The notes under the pieces were generated by a model that searched no databases, was not told where the DNA came from, and saw nothing but the letters and a program-made list of their open reading frames with translations. DNA of 64,000 nt from Clostridiaceae bacterium (GTDB lineage Bacteria; Bacillota; Clostridia; Lachnospirales; Lachnospiraceae), in contig CAJSZV010000002.1 in the NCBI GenBank assembly GCA_910574345.1, forward strand, positions 124,001-188,000, read 5' to 3'. The position numbers and the translations under genes are program-made. Position 1 is the stretch's first letter, and every line of letters starts with the position of its first letter. Shown here in pieces: positions 16,876 through 24,952 of the stretch.

Positions 16876-18294
16876 TTAATAATCACACAAAGATTCCACA
16901 AAATAAGTCAGCGCCAACATATCTGCACTTCCCCCCGGACTGATATTCCTCTCAATAAACTCCCAATCCAGTTCCCGAATTACAGAGATATAATCAGGCA
17001 TTTTACCGGCAATGTCCCCATTGCCATTATTATCCACAGCCTCCAAAACCCCCCTCACTCTTCTCCGGATCTCCTTCATGGTCTCATAATCAGACCGGGC
17101 GATGATATTGGTGTCCACAGCTCCGGCAATAATGTGAAGAAGGGTCAGGACTCCGGCGTCATTGACAGAGAGTCCTTTTTTCTTATAAGTCCGAAAGACG
17201 GGAAGGGCAAGGTCAAAGACTGTAGGAAATCCTTTTGCGGCCTCCCCCCGGATTCCGGTTATGCCGTAGAGGGCATAAAGCCGTTCCCCGTGAGTTCTTG
17301 CATTTTCCACTGTGATCCCCTGAAAATCATCCAGTACATGGCAGGTCATCTGCCGGCAGGTACGGGTGAATGCTTCCTCCGAAAAGGGTACTTCATTGCC
17401 GTAGAGGTATCCGAGAACACAGCAGAAGATCCCCAGGGAGAAGATCATTCCTTTGTGGGTGTTGACCCCTCCTGTAGCGGCAAGCATCACTTCCTCTGCA
17501 TGGATTCCCACAGGGCGGATCAGGGCAAATACTTCCTCACAAGGCCTCTCATGATTGCGGATTCCAAGGAGCGTGAACTCTTCAAAAAACTGGTTTAGAG
17601 ACACGGCGCTGGACTGGAAGGTGTAGAAATCCATATCCTTGTGGGAGCCTGAGTTGTCCCGGTCCACCAGTCCAGGTTTGGGTGTGGCGGCCACTTCGAA
17701 CAGGAGGGCGGCCATGGACAGGGAGGAAATGCGGCGGGCGTACTGAAGGTCAAAATATTCCTGCATGATTTCGCATTCCTTTACAAGAAGTTCTTTTACC
17801 GTGTGGGTTCTGGAACGGCTGCAGACAAATGCATCCTGACTGCAGATTAAGCATTTGCGGACAGGCATCTGGAAATCCTGGCGGGAGAGCTTGCTTCTAT
17901 CGGTCTGTATCACATCCAGGTCAAACAGGCGCCCAAGGGTAGTCCGCTCTTCCAAGCGGCAGAGAATTTCCTTAATCTTCGCGGCAGGGGCATCTACAGA
18001 GAAAAATGCCTCACAGCCGGTGATATCCTCAATCCGTGTCTCTTTTTTCACAGGCAGACGCCAGGCGCTTAACTGGGTGCGGATAAGTTTTAACCCTTCC
18101 TCAAAGGTGCGCACTGCCAGGGGAAAGACCTTGACAGGTCCGGGAATATTCAGGGTAAATGAGATGAGAGGGCAGTGATAAGTCTCGATCAGCAGCTGCT
18201 GGATATATTGGCGGCGTTCCCTGGCGTCCAGCATCCGGGGCAGGTCTACATATGCTCCGGTTACGATTTTTTCTATATTTGCTTCTATATTCAT
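16876..18294 (-). CDS. citXG: CitX-CitG fusion: citrate lyase prosthetic-group synthesis
   Basis: A 472-residue two-domain protein. The N-terminal about 180 residues resemble CitX, which transfers phosphoribosyl-dephospho-CoA to the acyl carrier subunit of citrate lyase. The C-terminal part is CitG (triphosphoribosyl-dephospho-CoA synthase), with the family motifs 'EVAATPKPGLVDRDNSGSHKDMDF' and 'GGVNTHKGMIFSLGIF'. The fused arrangement is known in other bacteria. The ATG at 18294 is driven by an extended -10 promoter. None of citC, citD, citE or citF is in the window, so it serves a lyase encoded elsewhere. Confidence 0.9.
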   Translation of the reverse strand: MNIEANIEKIVTGAYVDLPRMLDARERRQYIQQLLIETYHCPLISFTLNIPGPVKVFPLAVRTFEEGLKLIRTQLSAWRLPVKKETRIEDITGCEAFFSVDAPAAKIKEILCRLEERTTLGRLFDLDVIQTDRSKLSRQDFQMPVRKCLICSQDAFVCSRSRTHTVKELLVKECEIMQEYFDLQYARRISSLSMAALLFEVAATPKPGLVDRDNSGSHKDMDFYTFQSSAVSLNQFFEEFTLLGIRNHERPCEEVFALIRPVGIHAEEVMLAATGGVNTHKGMIFSLGIFCCVLGYLYGNEVPFSEEAFTRTCRQMTCHVLDDFQGITVENARTHGERLYALYGITGIRGEAAKGFPTVFDLALPVFRTYKKKGLSVNDAGVLTLLHIIAGAVDTNIIARSDYETMKEIRRRVRGVLEAVDNNGNGDIAGKMPDYISVIRELDWEFIERNISPGGSADMLALTYFVESLCDY

Positions 18295-18410
18295 AAGGCT
18301 CTCCAGTCTCCCGTCTTTTTCTGCCTCATCCCGACAAGAATATCAGGTATTTTGCCTGCTGTTGTTTTGGAAAGGCAGCAGGAATCGGGCTGTTTTCTGT
18401 CATTTTTTTT

Positions 18411-18421
18411 AGTATACCATA
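18411..18421 (-). promoter_or_regulatory. Extended -10 promoter of citXG
   Basis: On the minus strand TATGGTATACT matches the extended -10 element TRTGnTATAAT closely; no good -35 is visible. It leaves a leader of about 110 bases. Confidence 0.5.
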
Positions 18422-18524
18422 AAATCCGGCGGGATTCCTTAATTTTTAGAATTGCAGCGGAACAAAGTGGAGAGTAAGGGGTATATCATAACAATATAGA
18501 ATCATAAGAGAGAAAGGTTTCAAT

Positions 18525-19700
18525 ATGTGGAAGAAAGATAAGCCGGACTTTAGGGATACCCTGCGGGCCTGTTATATTGGATATATCACTCAGGCAGTGG
18601 TCAACAATCTGGCCCCGCTGCTATTTATCATATTTCAGGAAAGCTATGGCATCTCATTTCATCAGATTACCCTTCTGATCGGCGTCAATTTTGGAATTCA
18701 GCTTTTGGTGGATTTGGCATCGGCTACAGCCGTAGACAGGATCGGCTACAAAAGCTCCATTGTGTTTGCCCATATCATATCAGCCGTGGGCATAGGGTCC
18801 ATGGCAGTCCTGCCGGGATATGCCGGGCTTTTAGCGGCCGTTGTTCTCTATGCCGTGGGCGGCGGGCTCATTGAAGTGCTGCTGAGTCCCATTGTGGAAG
18901 CATGTCCTACAAAAGAGAAATCCGCCTCCATGAGTCTTCTCCATTCCTTTTACTGCTGGGGGTATGTGCTGGTGGTAATGGGGACCACTTTGTTTTTTGC
19001 TCTGGCAGGACGGCATAACTGGCGGATTCTCTGTATTCTGTGGGCCTTGATTCCCGCTTTCAACGCCATCCAGTTTGCCAGGGTCCCTATTCGTTCCCTG
19101 GAAGAAGAAGGGGAGTCCCTTCCCTGGAACCGGTGGATTAAGGGAAAGCCGTTTTGGATCTTTGCCCTTCTTATGATGTGTTCCGGCGCCTGCGAACAGG
19201 CTATGAGCCAGTGGGCTTCCGCCTTTGCCGAGGCAGGACTGAATGTGTCAAAAACCATAGGAGACTTAGGGGGCCCCTGTCTTTTTGCTGCCCTTATGGG
19301 CACTTCCCGAATCTTTTATGCCAGGTTCAGTGAAAATATTCCGCTTAAAAGATTCATGCTGTTTTCCGGAGGGCTGTGTCTTACAGGTTATCTTTTAGCA
19401 TCCTTTTGCACATCTCCCGTCTGGGCTCTTGCCGGATGCGCCCTCTGCGGCCTGGCCGTAGGGATTCTGTGGCCCGGAACTTTCAGCCTGGCAGCAGAGT
19501 CCATGCCGGGAGGAGGAACCGCCATGTTTGCCCTTTTGTCCCTTGCCGGAGATTTGGGCTGCTCGGCTGGTCCTACTGTAGTGGGTCTGGTGACTGACAG
19601 CTGCGGCGATATTCAGGCCGGTTTTCTTATGGCTGTACTGTTCCCTGTCATGCTGTTTATAGGAGTACTGCTGACGAATCTGGCAAAAGCAGAGACATGA
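18525..19700 (+). CDS. MFS transporter
   Basis: A 391-residue major facilitator with about 12 hydrophobic segments. The family loop between helices 2 and 3 appears as 'ATAVDRIGYKSSIVFAH' (D-R-x-G-x-K/R pattern). Helix 4-5 region 'EVLLSPIVEACPTKEKSASMSLLHSFYCWG' resembles the sugar/FucP-like branch, but the substrate cannot be fixed. AGAGAGAAAGG lies before the ATG. It is divergent from citXG across a 230-bp gap. Confidence 0.88.
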   Translation: MWKKDKPDFRDTLRACYIGYITQAVVNNLAPLLFIIFQESYGISFHQITLLIGVNFGIQLLVDLASATAVDRIGYKSSIVFAHIISAVGIGSMAVLPGYAGLLAAVVLYAVGGGLIEVLLSPIVEACPTKEKSASMSLLHSFYCWGYVLVVMGTTLFFALAGRHNWRILCILWALIPAFNAIQFARVPIRSLEEEGESLPWNRWIKGKPFWIFALLMMCSGACEQAMSQWASAFAEAGLNVSKTIGDLGGPCLFAALMGTSRIFYARFSENIPLKRFMLFSGGLCLTGYLLASFCTSPVWALAGCALCGLAVGILWPGTFSLAAESMPGGGTAMFALLSLAGDLGCSAGPTVVGLVTDSCGDIQAGFLMAVLFPVMLFIGVLLTNLAKAET

Positions 19701-19750
19701 TCTGTCAGGCTTTGGGTATTAAAAATACACCCGCTGACCAGTGCCGTTTG

Positions 19751-19786
19751 GATGATATACGATTTATGTGTGATTTGTATATCATC
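19751..19786. repeat. Perfect 10-bp inverted repeat
   Basis: GATGATATAC and GTATATCATC flank a 16-base AT-rich loop between the convergent MFS and XRE genes. It lacks a T tail on the plus strand, so it could be a weak bidirectional terminator or a binding site. Confidence 0.5.
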
Positions 19787-19827
19787 TTCTGGGCATCCGG
19801 GTATCATACGCCTGTCTCTTTTCCGGC

Positions 19828-20046
19828 CTATAGTATCTGATCATCTTTTGAGGGTACATATTTGGCAATATCCTCAATCTTACAATTCAAAATCCGACAG
19901 AGATCATTTACGGTCTTCATGGAAATATCCTTATTATGTTTCAGCCTGTGCAGAGTACTGTGGGACATGTGGTGTTTATTGGTAAGAGTATACCAGTTTT
20001 CTTTTGATGCTCTAAGAGTTTCCCAGAATGGCGAATAATCAATCAT
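19828..20046 (-). CDS. XRE/Cro-type helix-turn-helix regulator
   Basis: A compact 72-residue DNA-binding protein consisting only of the lambda Cro/C1-type five-helix domain: 'WYTLTNKHHMSHSTLHRLKHNKDISMKTVNDLCRILNCKIEDIAKYVP'. AAGGAGG lies 7 bases before the ATG. It is divergent from a 66-residue protein gene across a short AT-rich gap containing that gene's promoter, so it probably represses one or both. No toxin or integrase gene is adjacent. Confidence 0.9.
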   Translation of the reverse strand: MIDYSPFWETLRASKENWYTLTNKHHMSHSTLHRLKHNKDISMKTVNDLCRILNCKIEDIAKYVPSKDDQIL

Positions 20047-20097
20047 GTATAACCTCCTTGTTGGTATATATTTTTAAAATAAAAGATATTCTTATTC

Positions 20098-20126
20098 TTG
20101 AATATCTTCGTTATAGAGAATATAAT
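20098..20126 (+). promoter_or_regulatory. Sigma-A promoter of the 66-residue protein gene
   Basis: TTGAAT (20098-20103), 17-bp spacer and perfect TATAAT (20121-20126), about 30 bases upstream of the start. Confidence 0.75.
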
Positions 20127-20156
20127 GTAAGAAATAAGAAAGGAGAGCTTGCAGAT

Positions 20157-20357
20157 ATGGGTGAAAATATTATGGATACATTAAAGGTCTTAGCCAATAA
20201 ACGGATGGAAATGTCTCTGCTGAGAGTGAGAGAAAGAGATTTGGTTTATAAGAAAAAATTAGATCAGGTTATGCAGTTGGAAAAAGAATATGAGATGTTC
20301 GCTTTGGATAAAGAAGGAAGGAAACTCATAGACAAGCACAGCCTTGCAACTGCGTGA
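20157..20357 (+). CDS. Small uncharacterised helical protein
   Basis: A 66-residue protein from the ATG at 20157, which has AGGAG 11 bases upstream and a strong promoter; the longer open frame overlaps that promoter and is rejected. It is highly charged and probably one long helix or coiled coil ('LANKRMEMSLLRVRERDLVYKKKLDQVMQLEKEYEMFAL'). No family recognised. Its divergent neighbour is a 72-residue XRE regulator. The last codons lie within a hairpin that may be its terminator. Confidence 0.6.
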   Translation: MGENIMDTLKVLANKRMEMSLLRVRERDLVYKKKLDQVMQLEKEYEMFALDKEGRKLIDKHSLATA

Positions 20358-20366
20358 GGCTGTGTT
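20338..20366 (+). terminator. Hairpin overlapping the end of the 66-residue gene
   Basis: CACAGCCT (20338-20345) pairs with AGGCTGTG (20356-20363), followed by TTTG. The stop codon lies inside the stem. Confidence 0.5.
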
Positions 20367-20490
20367 TGCCGATTGTATGGATTTATAATGTTTTTAAACT
20401 GTTTAGTAATCACCTAAAAGTCGCAAAACAGGCATTTTTTCCCGGAAAATCAACAAATTATATTTAACACAAATTTAACACTCTGTTCTC

Positions 20491-20519
20491 TTGGGAAAGT
20501 TCTGTTTTTCATGTATAAT
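20491..20519 (+). promoter_or_regulatory. Promoter of the DUF1538 operon
   Basis: TTGGGA (20491-20496), 17-bp spacer, TATAAT (20514-20519). The preceding 20370-20490 is AT-rich with no gene. Confidence 0.65.
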
Positions 20520-20557
20520 GAAAAACAACTTGCTAAAAAGATTCAGGAGGTTTTCCA

Positions 20558-22096
20558 ATGAGACTATACAAACCAAAACTGCAGGAAAAGCTGGAGGAGG
20601 CCTTTAAGGCAGTTCTTCCGGTGGTAGGAATCGTCCTTCTCTTGTGCTTCAGTGTAGCTCCGGTGCCTCCGGGGATTTTGATGGAATTTCTCGTAGGAGG
20701 CCTGCTTTTGATCGTGGGAATGATGTTCTTTACTTTGGGGGCGGAACTTTCCATGACCCCCATGGGAGAGCAGGTGGGAAGAAGCATGACAAAAAGCAAA
20801 AAGCTGTGGGTTATGGTGGTCCTGGGCTTTATCCTGGGTTTTGTCATCACCATATCAGAGCCGGATCTCCAGGTTTTGGCGGGCCAGGTGCCCTCCATCC
20901 CCAACATGGTGCTGATTATGTCCGTGGCATGCGGCGTGGGAATTTTTCTGGTCATTGCCCTGGTGCGTATGCTTTTTGGTATTCCTTTGGCGCCTATGCT
21001 GATCGTTCTTTACATTGCCGCCCTAGTGCTGGCGTTTTTGGTGCCGGCGGATTTTCTGGCAGTGGCTTTTGACTCCGGCGGGGTGACCACAGGTCCTATG
21101 ACCGTGCCGTTTATTATGGCTATGGGCGTAGGTATCTCATCCATACGTAATGACCGCCATGCAGCCGACGACAGTTTCGGCCTGGTGGCCTTGTGCTCCG
21201 TAGGTCCTATTCTGGCGGTTTTGCTTTTAGGCATGATCTTTAAGCCCGCCGGCAGTGACTATGCGGCGGCCAGACATATGGCAGCGGCTGACTCTGTGGC
21301 TTTGAGACAGATGTTTACATCGTCCATTCCCCGCTACATGATGGAGATCGCCATGTCCATGCTGCCGGTGCTCCTGTTTTTTGCGGTTTTTCAGATTATT
21401 TCTCTTAAGATGGACAGGAGGGCTCTTGGGAGAATCCTGGTAGGCCTCATCTATACTTATGTGGGACTGGTCTTGTTTCTCACCGGAGCCAATGTGGGAT
21501 TTATGCCGGCGGGAAGCTTTCTTGGACAGACCCTGGCGGCCCTGCGGGAAAAATGGCTTATCGTGCCTGTAGGCATGATCATCGGATATTATATTGTCCT
21601 GGCTGAGCCGGCGGTGTATGTGCTGATGAAGCAGGTGGAGGAACTGACGGACGGGGCCGTATCGGGGGCGGCCATGAAGATGAGTTTATCCTTGGGCGTG
21701 GCGTGTTCCATAGGCCTTGCCATGACCAGAGTCATGACGGGAATTTCCATTCTCTGGTATCTGATTCCCGGATATGGAATCGCTTTGGCCCTTACCTTTT
21801 TTACGCCTAAGATTTTTACCGCCATTGCTTTTGACTCCGGCGGTGTGGCATCCGGTCCCATGACAGCGGCCTTTCTTCTTCCTTTTGCCATGGGGGCATG
21901 CCAGGCTGTGGGAGGCAACCTGGTGAGGGATGCCTTCGGCGTGGTAGCCATGGTGGCCATGACGCCTCTCGTTACCATCCAGGCCCTGGGCCTCATCTAC
22001 AAGCTTCAGACCAGAAGTACACCGGCAGAGGGCAGTGCCATGGAAGACGCTATGGGGCTGGAGCTTTTCGGGGACTATGATATTATTGAATTATAG
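20558..22096 (+). CDS. DUF1538 membrane protein with internal duplication
   Basis: A 512-residue, roughly 12-helix membrane protein consisting of two DUF1538 halves. Each half carries a matching conserved loop, 'AFDSGGVTTGPMTVPF' near residue 170 and 'AFDSGGVASGPMTAAF' near residue 423, suggesting an inverted-topology transporter or channel with the two loops lining the path. The gene for a PII-like protein begins within 50 bp after its stop, as often seen for this family, which suggests that PII gates the transporter. The transported ion or solute is not known. Confidence 0.9.
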   Translation: MRLYKPKLQEKLEEAFKAVLPVVGIVLLLCFSVAPVPPGILMEFLVGGLLLIVGMMFFTLGAELSMTPMGEQVGRSMTKSKKLWVMVVLGFILGFVITISEPDLQVLAGQVPSIPNMVLIMSVACGVGIFLVIALVRMLFGIPLAPMLIVLYIAALVLAFLVPADFLAVAFDSGGVTTGPMTVPFIMAMGVGISSIRNDRHAADDSFGLVALCSVGPILAVLLLGMIFKPAGSDYAAARHMAAADSVALRQMFTSSIPRYMMEIAMSMLPVLLFFAVFQIISLKMDRRALGRILVGLIYTYVGLVLFLTGANVGFMPAGSFLGQTLAALREKWLIVPVGMIIGYYIVLAEPAVYVLMKQVEELTDGAVSGAAMKMSLSLGVACSIGLAMTRVMTGISILWYLIPGYGIALALTFFTPKIFTAIAFDSGGVASGPMTAAFLLPFAMGACQAVGGNLVRDAFGVVAMVAMTPLVTIQALGLIYKLQTRSTPAEGSAMEDAMGLELFGDYDIIEL

Positions 22097-22140
22097 GGAA
22101 GCGGTATATGCCAGTTTCTATAGGAGGAGAGATCAGCCAG

Positions 22141-22830
22141 ATGAGCAGACTTTATATGATGACCACCATTGCAAACAGGAATATGCTGCCTAAGTTCCTC
22201 GGTTTTTACCAGGAACAGGGGGTGAATGTGAATCTGATTACTTTGGGCAGAGGTACGGCGGCCAGCGAGATTATGGATTATTTCGGTCTGGAGTCGGCGG
22301 AGAAAGCGGTGCTTTTTGCCGCAGTGACGGAAGGCGTGTGGAAAGAGTTAAAGAAAGGGCTCCAGAAACGTTTCCGTATTGATGTACCCGGAACAGGCAT
22401 TGCGTTTACTGTGCCGCTTTCCAGTATAGGCGGCAAGAGAGAACTTAAGTTTCTCACGGAAGGGCAGGAGTTTGTGAAAGGAGAGGAAGAGACATTGAAA
22501 GATACGACCCATGAACTTTTGGTGGTCATCGCCAATCAGGGATACAGCAATATGATTATGGAGGCAGCGGGGAGCGCAGGCGCCGGAGGCGGTACGGTGA
22601 TTCACGCCAGGGGAACGGGGATGGAACAGGCGGAACGGTTTTTCGGAGTGTCTTTAGCATCGGAGAAAGAGATTATTTTTATCGTCACAAGGACAGGCCA
22701 GCGCTCTGCGATTATGCAGGCAGTCATGAAGCATGCGGGGATGGAGACCAAGGCCAAGTCCATTATCTTTTCTCTTCCTGTCACGGCTACAGCGGGACTG
22801 CGGCTCATGGAGGAGGAACAGAGTGACTAA
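22141..22830 (+). CDS. PII-like nitrogen-regulatory protein, probably tandem
   Basis: About 229 residues from the ATG at 22141, placed 10 bases after AGGAGGAGA; an in-frame ATG at 22108 is possible but less well spaced. The C-terminal half is a recognisable PII/GlnB-like fold ('ELLVVIANQGYSNMIMEAAGSAGAGGGTVIHARGTG', then 'EIIFIVTRTGQRSAIMQAVMKHAG'), and the N-terminal half ('MMTTIANRNMLPKFLGFYQEQGVNVNLITLGRGTA') looks like a second, diverged copy. It lies directly after DUF1538 and overlaps the MerR gene by 8 bp. It likely senses a nucleotide and binds the membrane protein; this is inferred. Confidence 0.82.
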   Translation: MSRLYMMTTIANRNMLPKFLGFYQEQGVNVNLITLGRGTAASEIMDYFGLESAEKAVLFAAVTEGVWKELKKGLQKRFRIDVPGTGIAFTVPLSSIGGKRELKFLTEGQEFVKGEEETLKDTTHELLVVIANQGYSNMIMEAAGSAGAGGGTVIHARGTGMEQAERFFGVSLASEKEIIFIVTRTGQRSAIMQAVMKHAGMETKAKSIIFSLPVTATAGLRLMEEEQSD

Positions 22831-24010
22831 GGGGTATTACACGTCGGGGGAATTTGCCAGAAAAGCCAGGGTGACGGTGAGAACCATCCGCTTTTATGAC
22901 AAGCAGGGAATCTTAAAGCCAAGCAGGGTCAGCGAGGCGGGATACCGTCTCTACACCGATGAGGATTTTGGCCGTCTCCAGAAGATTCTGTCTTTAAAGT
23001 ATCTGGGCTTTTCCTTAGAAGAGATCATGGCCCTCACCATCAACGACGACAGGGAGGATATGGCCAACTCTTTAAAGCTGCAGAGGGAGCTGATCCGCAA
23101 GAGGATCCGCCACCTGGAGATGATGGAGCAGACCTTGGGAGATACGGCCAGGCTGGTAGAGGATTCCGGGGAGATGGACTGGAACAATATTCTGAATCTG
23201 ATTCATATTACCAACATGGAACACGCCATTGTGGATCAGTACAAGACAGCGGTGAACATCAATGCCCGCATAGAGCTCCACCGGAGATTTTCCCACAATC
23301 CCACTCCGTGGTTTGCCTGGATTGCCGGGATGATTCCGGTAAATGAGATGGATAAGATTCTGGAGGTGGGATGCGGAGGAGGGCAGCTGTGGCAGCAGAT
23401 TCCCAGGCATGTCCTCAGAACGAAGGAGATTCATGTGACGGATGCTTCCTCAGGGATGGTGGAGGACGCGGCGGAGCTTTTGAAAGGTTCCGGGCGGGAC
23501 AGCCTGATCTTTGAGACGGAGGACTGTCAGGGCCTGTCCTATGGGGATGAGACTTTTGACGGAGTGATTGCCAATCATGTGCTTTTTTATGTAAAAAATC
23601 TGTCCCAGGCTCTAAATGAGATTCGCCGGGTGTTAAAACCGGGGGGGAGGTTTTACTGCAGCACCTACGGAAGAGAGCATATGAAGGAGATTACCTTTCT
23701 GGTTCAGGAGTTCGACCCCAGGATTACATTGTCCGAAGTAGCTCTCTATGAGCTGTTCGGCCTGGAAAACGGGCAGGCTCTTTTGGAGGAAATCTTCTCC
23801 TGTGTGGATAAGGTGATGTATGACGATTATCTGATGGTGACGGAGGCGGAACCTCTTCTTGATTATATTTTATCCTGCCATGGGAACCAGAGTGAGATAT
23901 TAAGTCAAAGACAGCTGGAATTCAAAAGATTTCTTCAGAAAAAGATAGAAGAAAAAGGCGGTATCCGAATTACCAAAATGGCGGGGGTTTTCCTATGCCG
24001 TGATCAGTAA
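22823..24010 (+). CDS. MerR regulator fused to a SAM-dependent methyltransferase
   Basis: About 395 residues from the GTG at 22823, with AGGAGGA 5 bases upstream. Residues 1-75 are a MerR helix-turn-helix ('YYTSGEFARKARVTVRTIRFYDKQGILKPSRVSEAGYRLYTDEDF'), followed by a dimerisation helix and, from about residue 165, a class I methyltransferase with motif I 'ILEVGCGGGQLW' and post motif 'GVIANHVLFYVKNLSQALNEIRRVLKPGG'. The protein could methylate a small effector and switch the promoter accordingly, or the domains may act separately. It overlaps the end of the PII-like gene, so it belongs to the DUF1538 operon. Confidence 0.9.
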   Translation: MTKGYYTSGEFARKARVTVRTIRFYDKQGILKPSRVSEAGYRLYTDEDFGRLQKILSLKYLGFSLEEIMALTINDDREDMANSLKLQRELIRKRIRHLEMMEQTLGDTARLVEDSGEMDWNNILNLIHITNMEHAIVDQYKTAVNINARIELHRRFSHNPTPWFAWIAGMIPVNEMDKILEVGCGGGQLWQQIPRHVLRTKEIHVTDASSGMVEDAAELLKGSGRDSLIFETEDCQGLSYGDETFDGVIANHVLFYVKNLSQALNEIRRVLKPGGRFYCSTYGREHMKEITFLVQEFDPRITLSEVALYELFGLENGQALLEEIFSCVDKVMYDDYLMVTEAEPLLDYILSCHGNQSEILSQRQLEFKRFLQKKIEEKGGIRITKMAGVFLCRDQ

Positions 24011-24058
24011 AGGATGTTTTGTAAAGCCGCGCTGTCCCGGCATCCCTTAAAGCCGGAG

Positions 24059-24092
24059 CCGTCCCGGAATTCTCTAAAGGCTTCCGGGACGG
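24059..24092. terminator. Hairpin between convergent genes
   Basis: CCGTCCCGGAA (24059-24069) pairs perfectly with TTCCGGGACGG (24082-24092). There is no clear T run on either side, but the position between convergent merR-methyltransferase and rmlD suits a shared terminator. Confidence 0.6.
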
Positions 24093-24109
24093 TTCTGACT
24101 GGGGCTTTC

Positions 24110-24952
24110 TTATGCGTTGATTTCTTTCAGATACCGGCGGAGCGCGTCCTGCCAGGGAGGCATGGGTTCAAATCCCATAGCCTGCAGTTTTGACTTGTCC
24201 ATACGGCTGTTCATAGGCCGTTTGGCTCTGGATGGATATTCGCTGCTGGCCACCGGGCTTACTTTTATCTGAATCCCCGCCTGCCGGAAAATCTCGCAGG
24301 CAAATTCGTACCAGCTGCAGAGTCCTTCATTGGTGGCATGATAACGGCCGTACTGGTCCGTCTCAATCATATCCACAAGCAGTCTTGCCAGATCATAGGT
24401 GTAGGTGGGGGAGCCGATCTGGTCGTCCACCACAGTCAGGCTGTCTCTTGTCTTCCCCAGGTTCAGCATGGTCTTGATAAAATTCTTTCCGTTAACCCCA
24501 AATACCCAGGCAATGCGGACGATAAAATATTTCTCAAGAGTTTCCACTGCCAGTTCCCCCTCGTACTTGGTCTGGCCGTAGACATTGAGGGGTTCTCTTT
24601 TGTCGTCAGGCTCCCAGGGACGGGTGCCCTGCCCGTTAAAAACATAGTCCGTGCTGATATACATGAGTTTGCAGTTCAGGCTTTGGCATGCCTTTACGAT
24701 ATTTTCTGTTCCCTGGGCATTGACCCTGCGGCACAAGTCTTCGTTATCTTCCGCAGCATCTACCGCCGTGTAGGCAGCGCAGTGAATGACAGCCTCCGGA
24801 GCGGCATGGGTTATGACATCCATGACAGATCTGCTGTCCGTGATGTCCATCTCCTCAATATCCACGCCCAGGGCTTTGTGGCCCCGCTTTTCCAGTTCAT
24901 TAACCACATCATGGCCCAACTGGCCCTTAACGCCTGTTACCAATACTTTCAT
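24110..24952 (-). CDS. rfbD: dTDP-4-dehydrorhamnose reductase
   Basis: The 280-residue RmlD reduces dTDP-4-keto-L-rhamnose to dTDP-L-rhamnose, the last step of rhamnose donor synthesis. It has the Rossmann motif 'VTGVKGQLGHDVVNEL', the SDR active-site 'YISTDYVFNGQG' with 'YGQTKYEGE' (Tyr-x3-Lys) and the family block 'RIAWVFGVNGKNFIKTML'. Its start overlaps the stop of rmlB by 4 bases, so translation is coupled. It is the last gene of the rmlA-B-D unit. Confidence 0.95.
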   Translation of the reverse strand: MKVLVTGVKGQLGHDVVNELEKRGHKALGVDIEEMDITDSRSVMDVITHAAPEAVIHCAAYTAVDAAEDNEDLCRRVNAQGTENIVKACQSLNCKLMYISTDYVFNGQGTRPWEPDDKREPLNVYGQTKYEGELAVETLEKYFIVRIAWVFGVNGKNFIKTMLNLGKTRDSLTVVDDQIGSPTYTYDLARLLVDMIETDQYGRYHATNEGLCSWYEFACEIFRQAGIQIKVSPVASSEYPSRAKRPMNSRMDKSKLQAMGFEPMPPWQDALRRYLKEINA

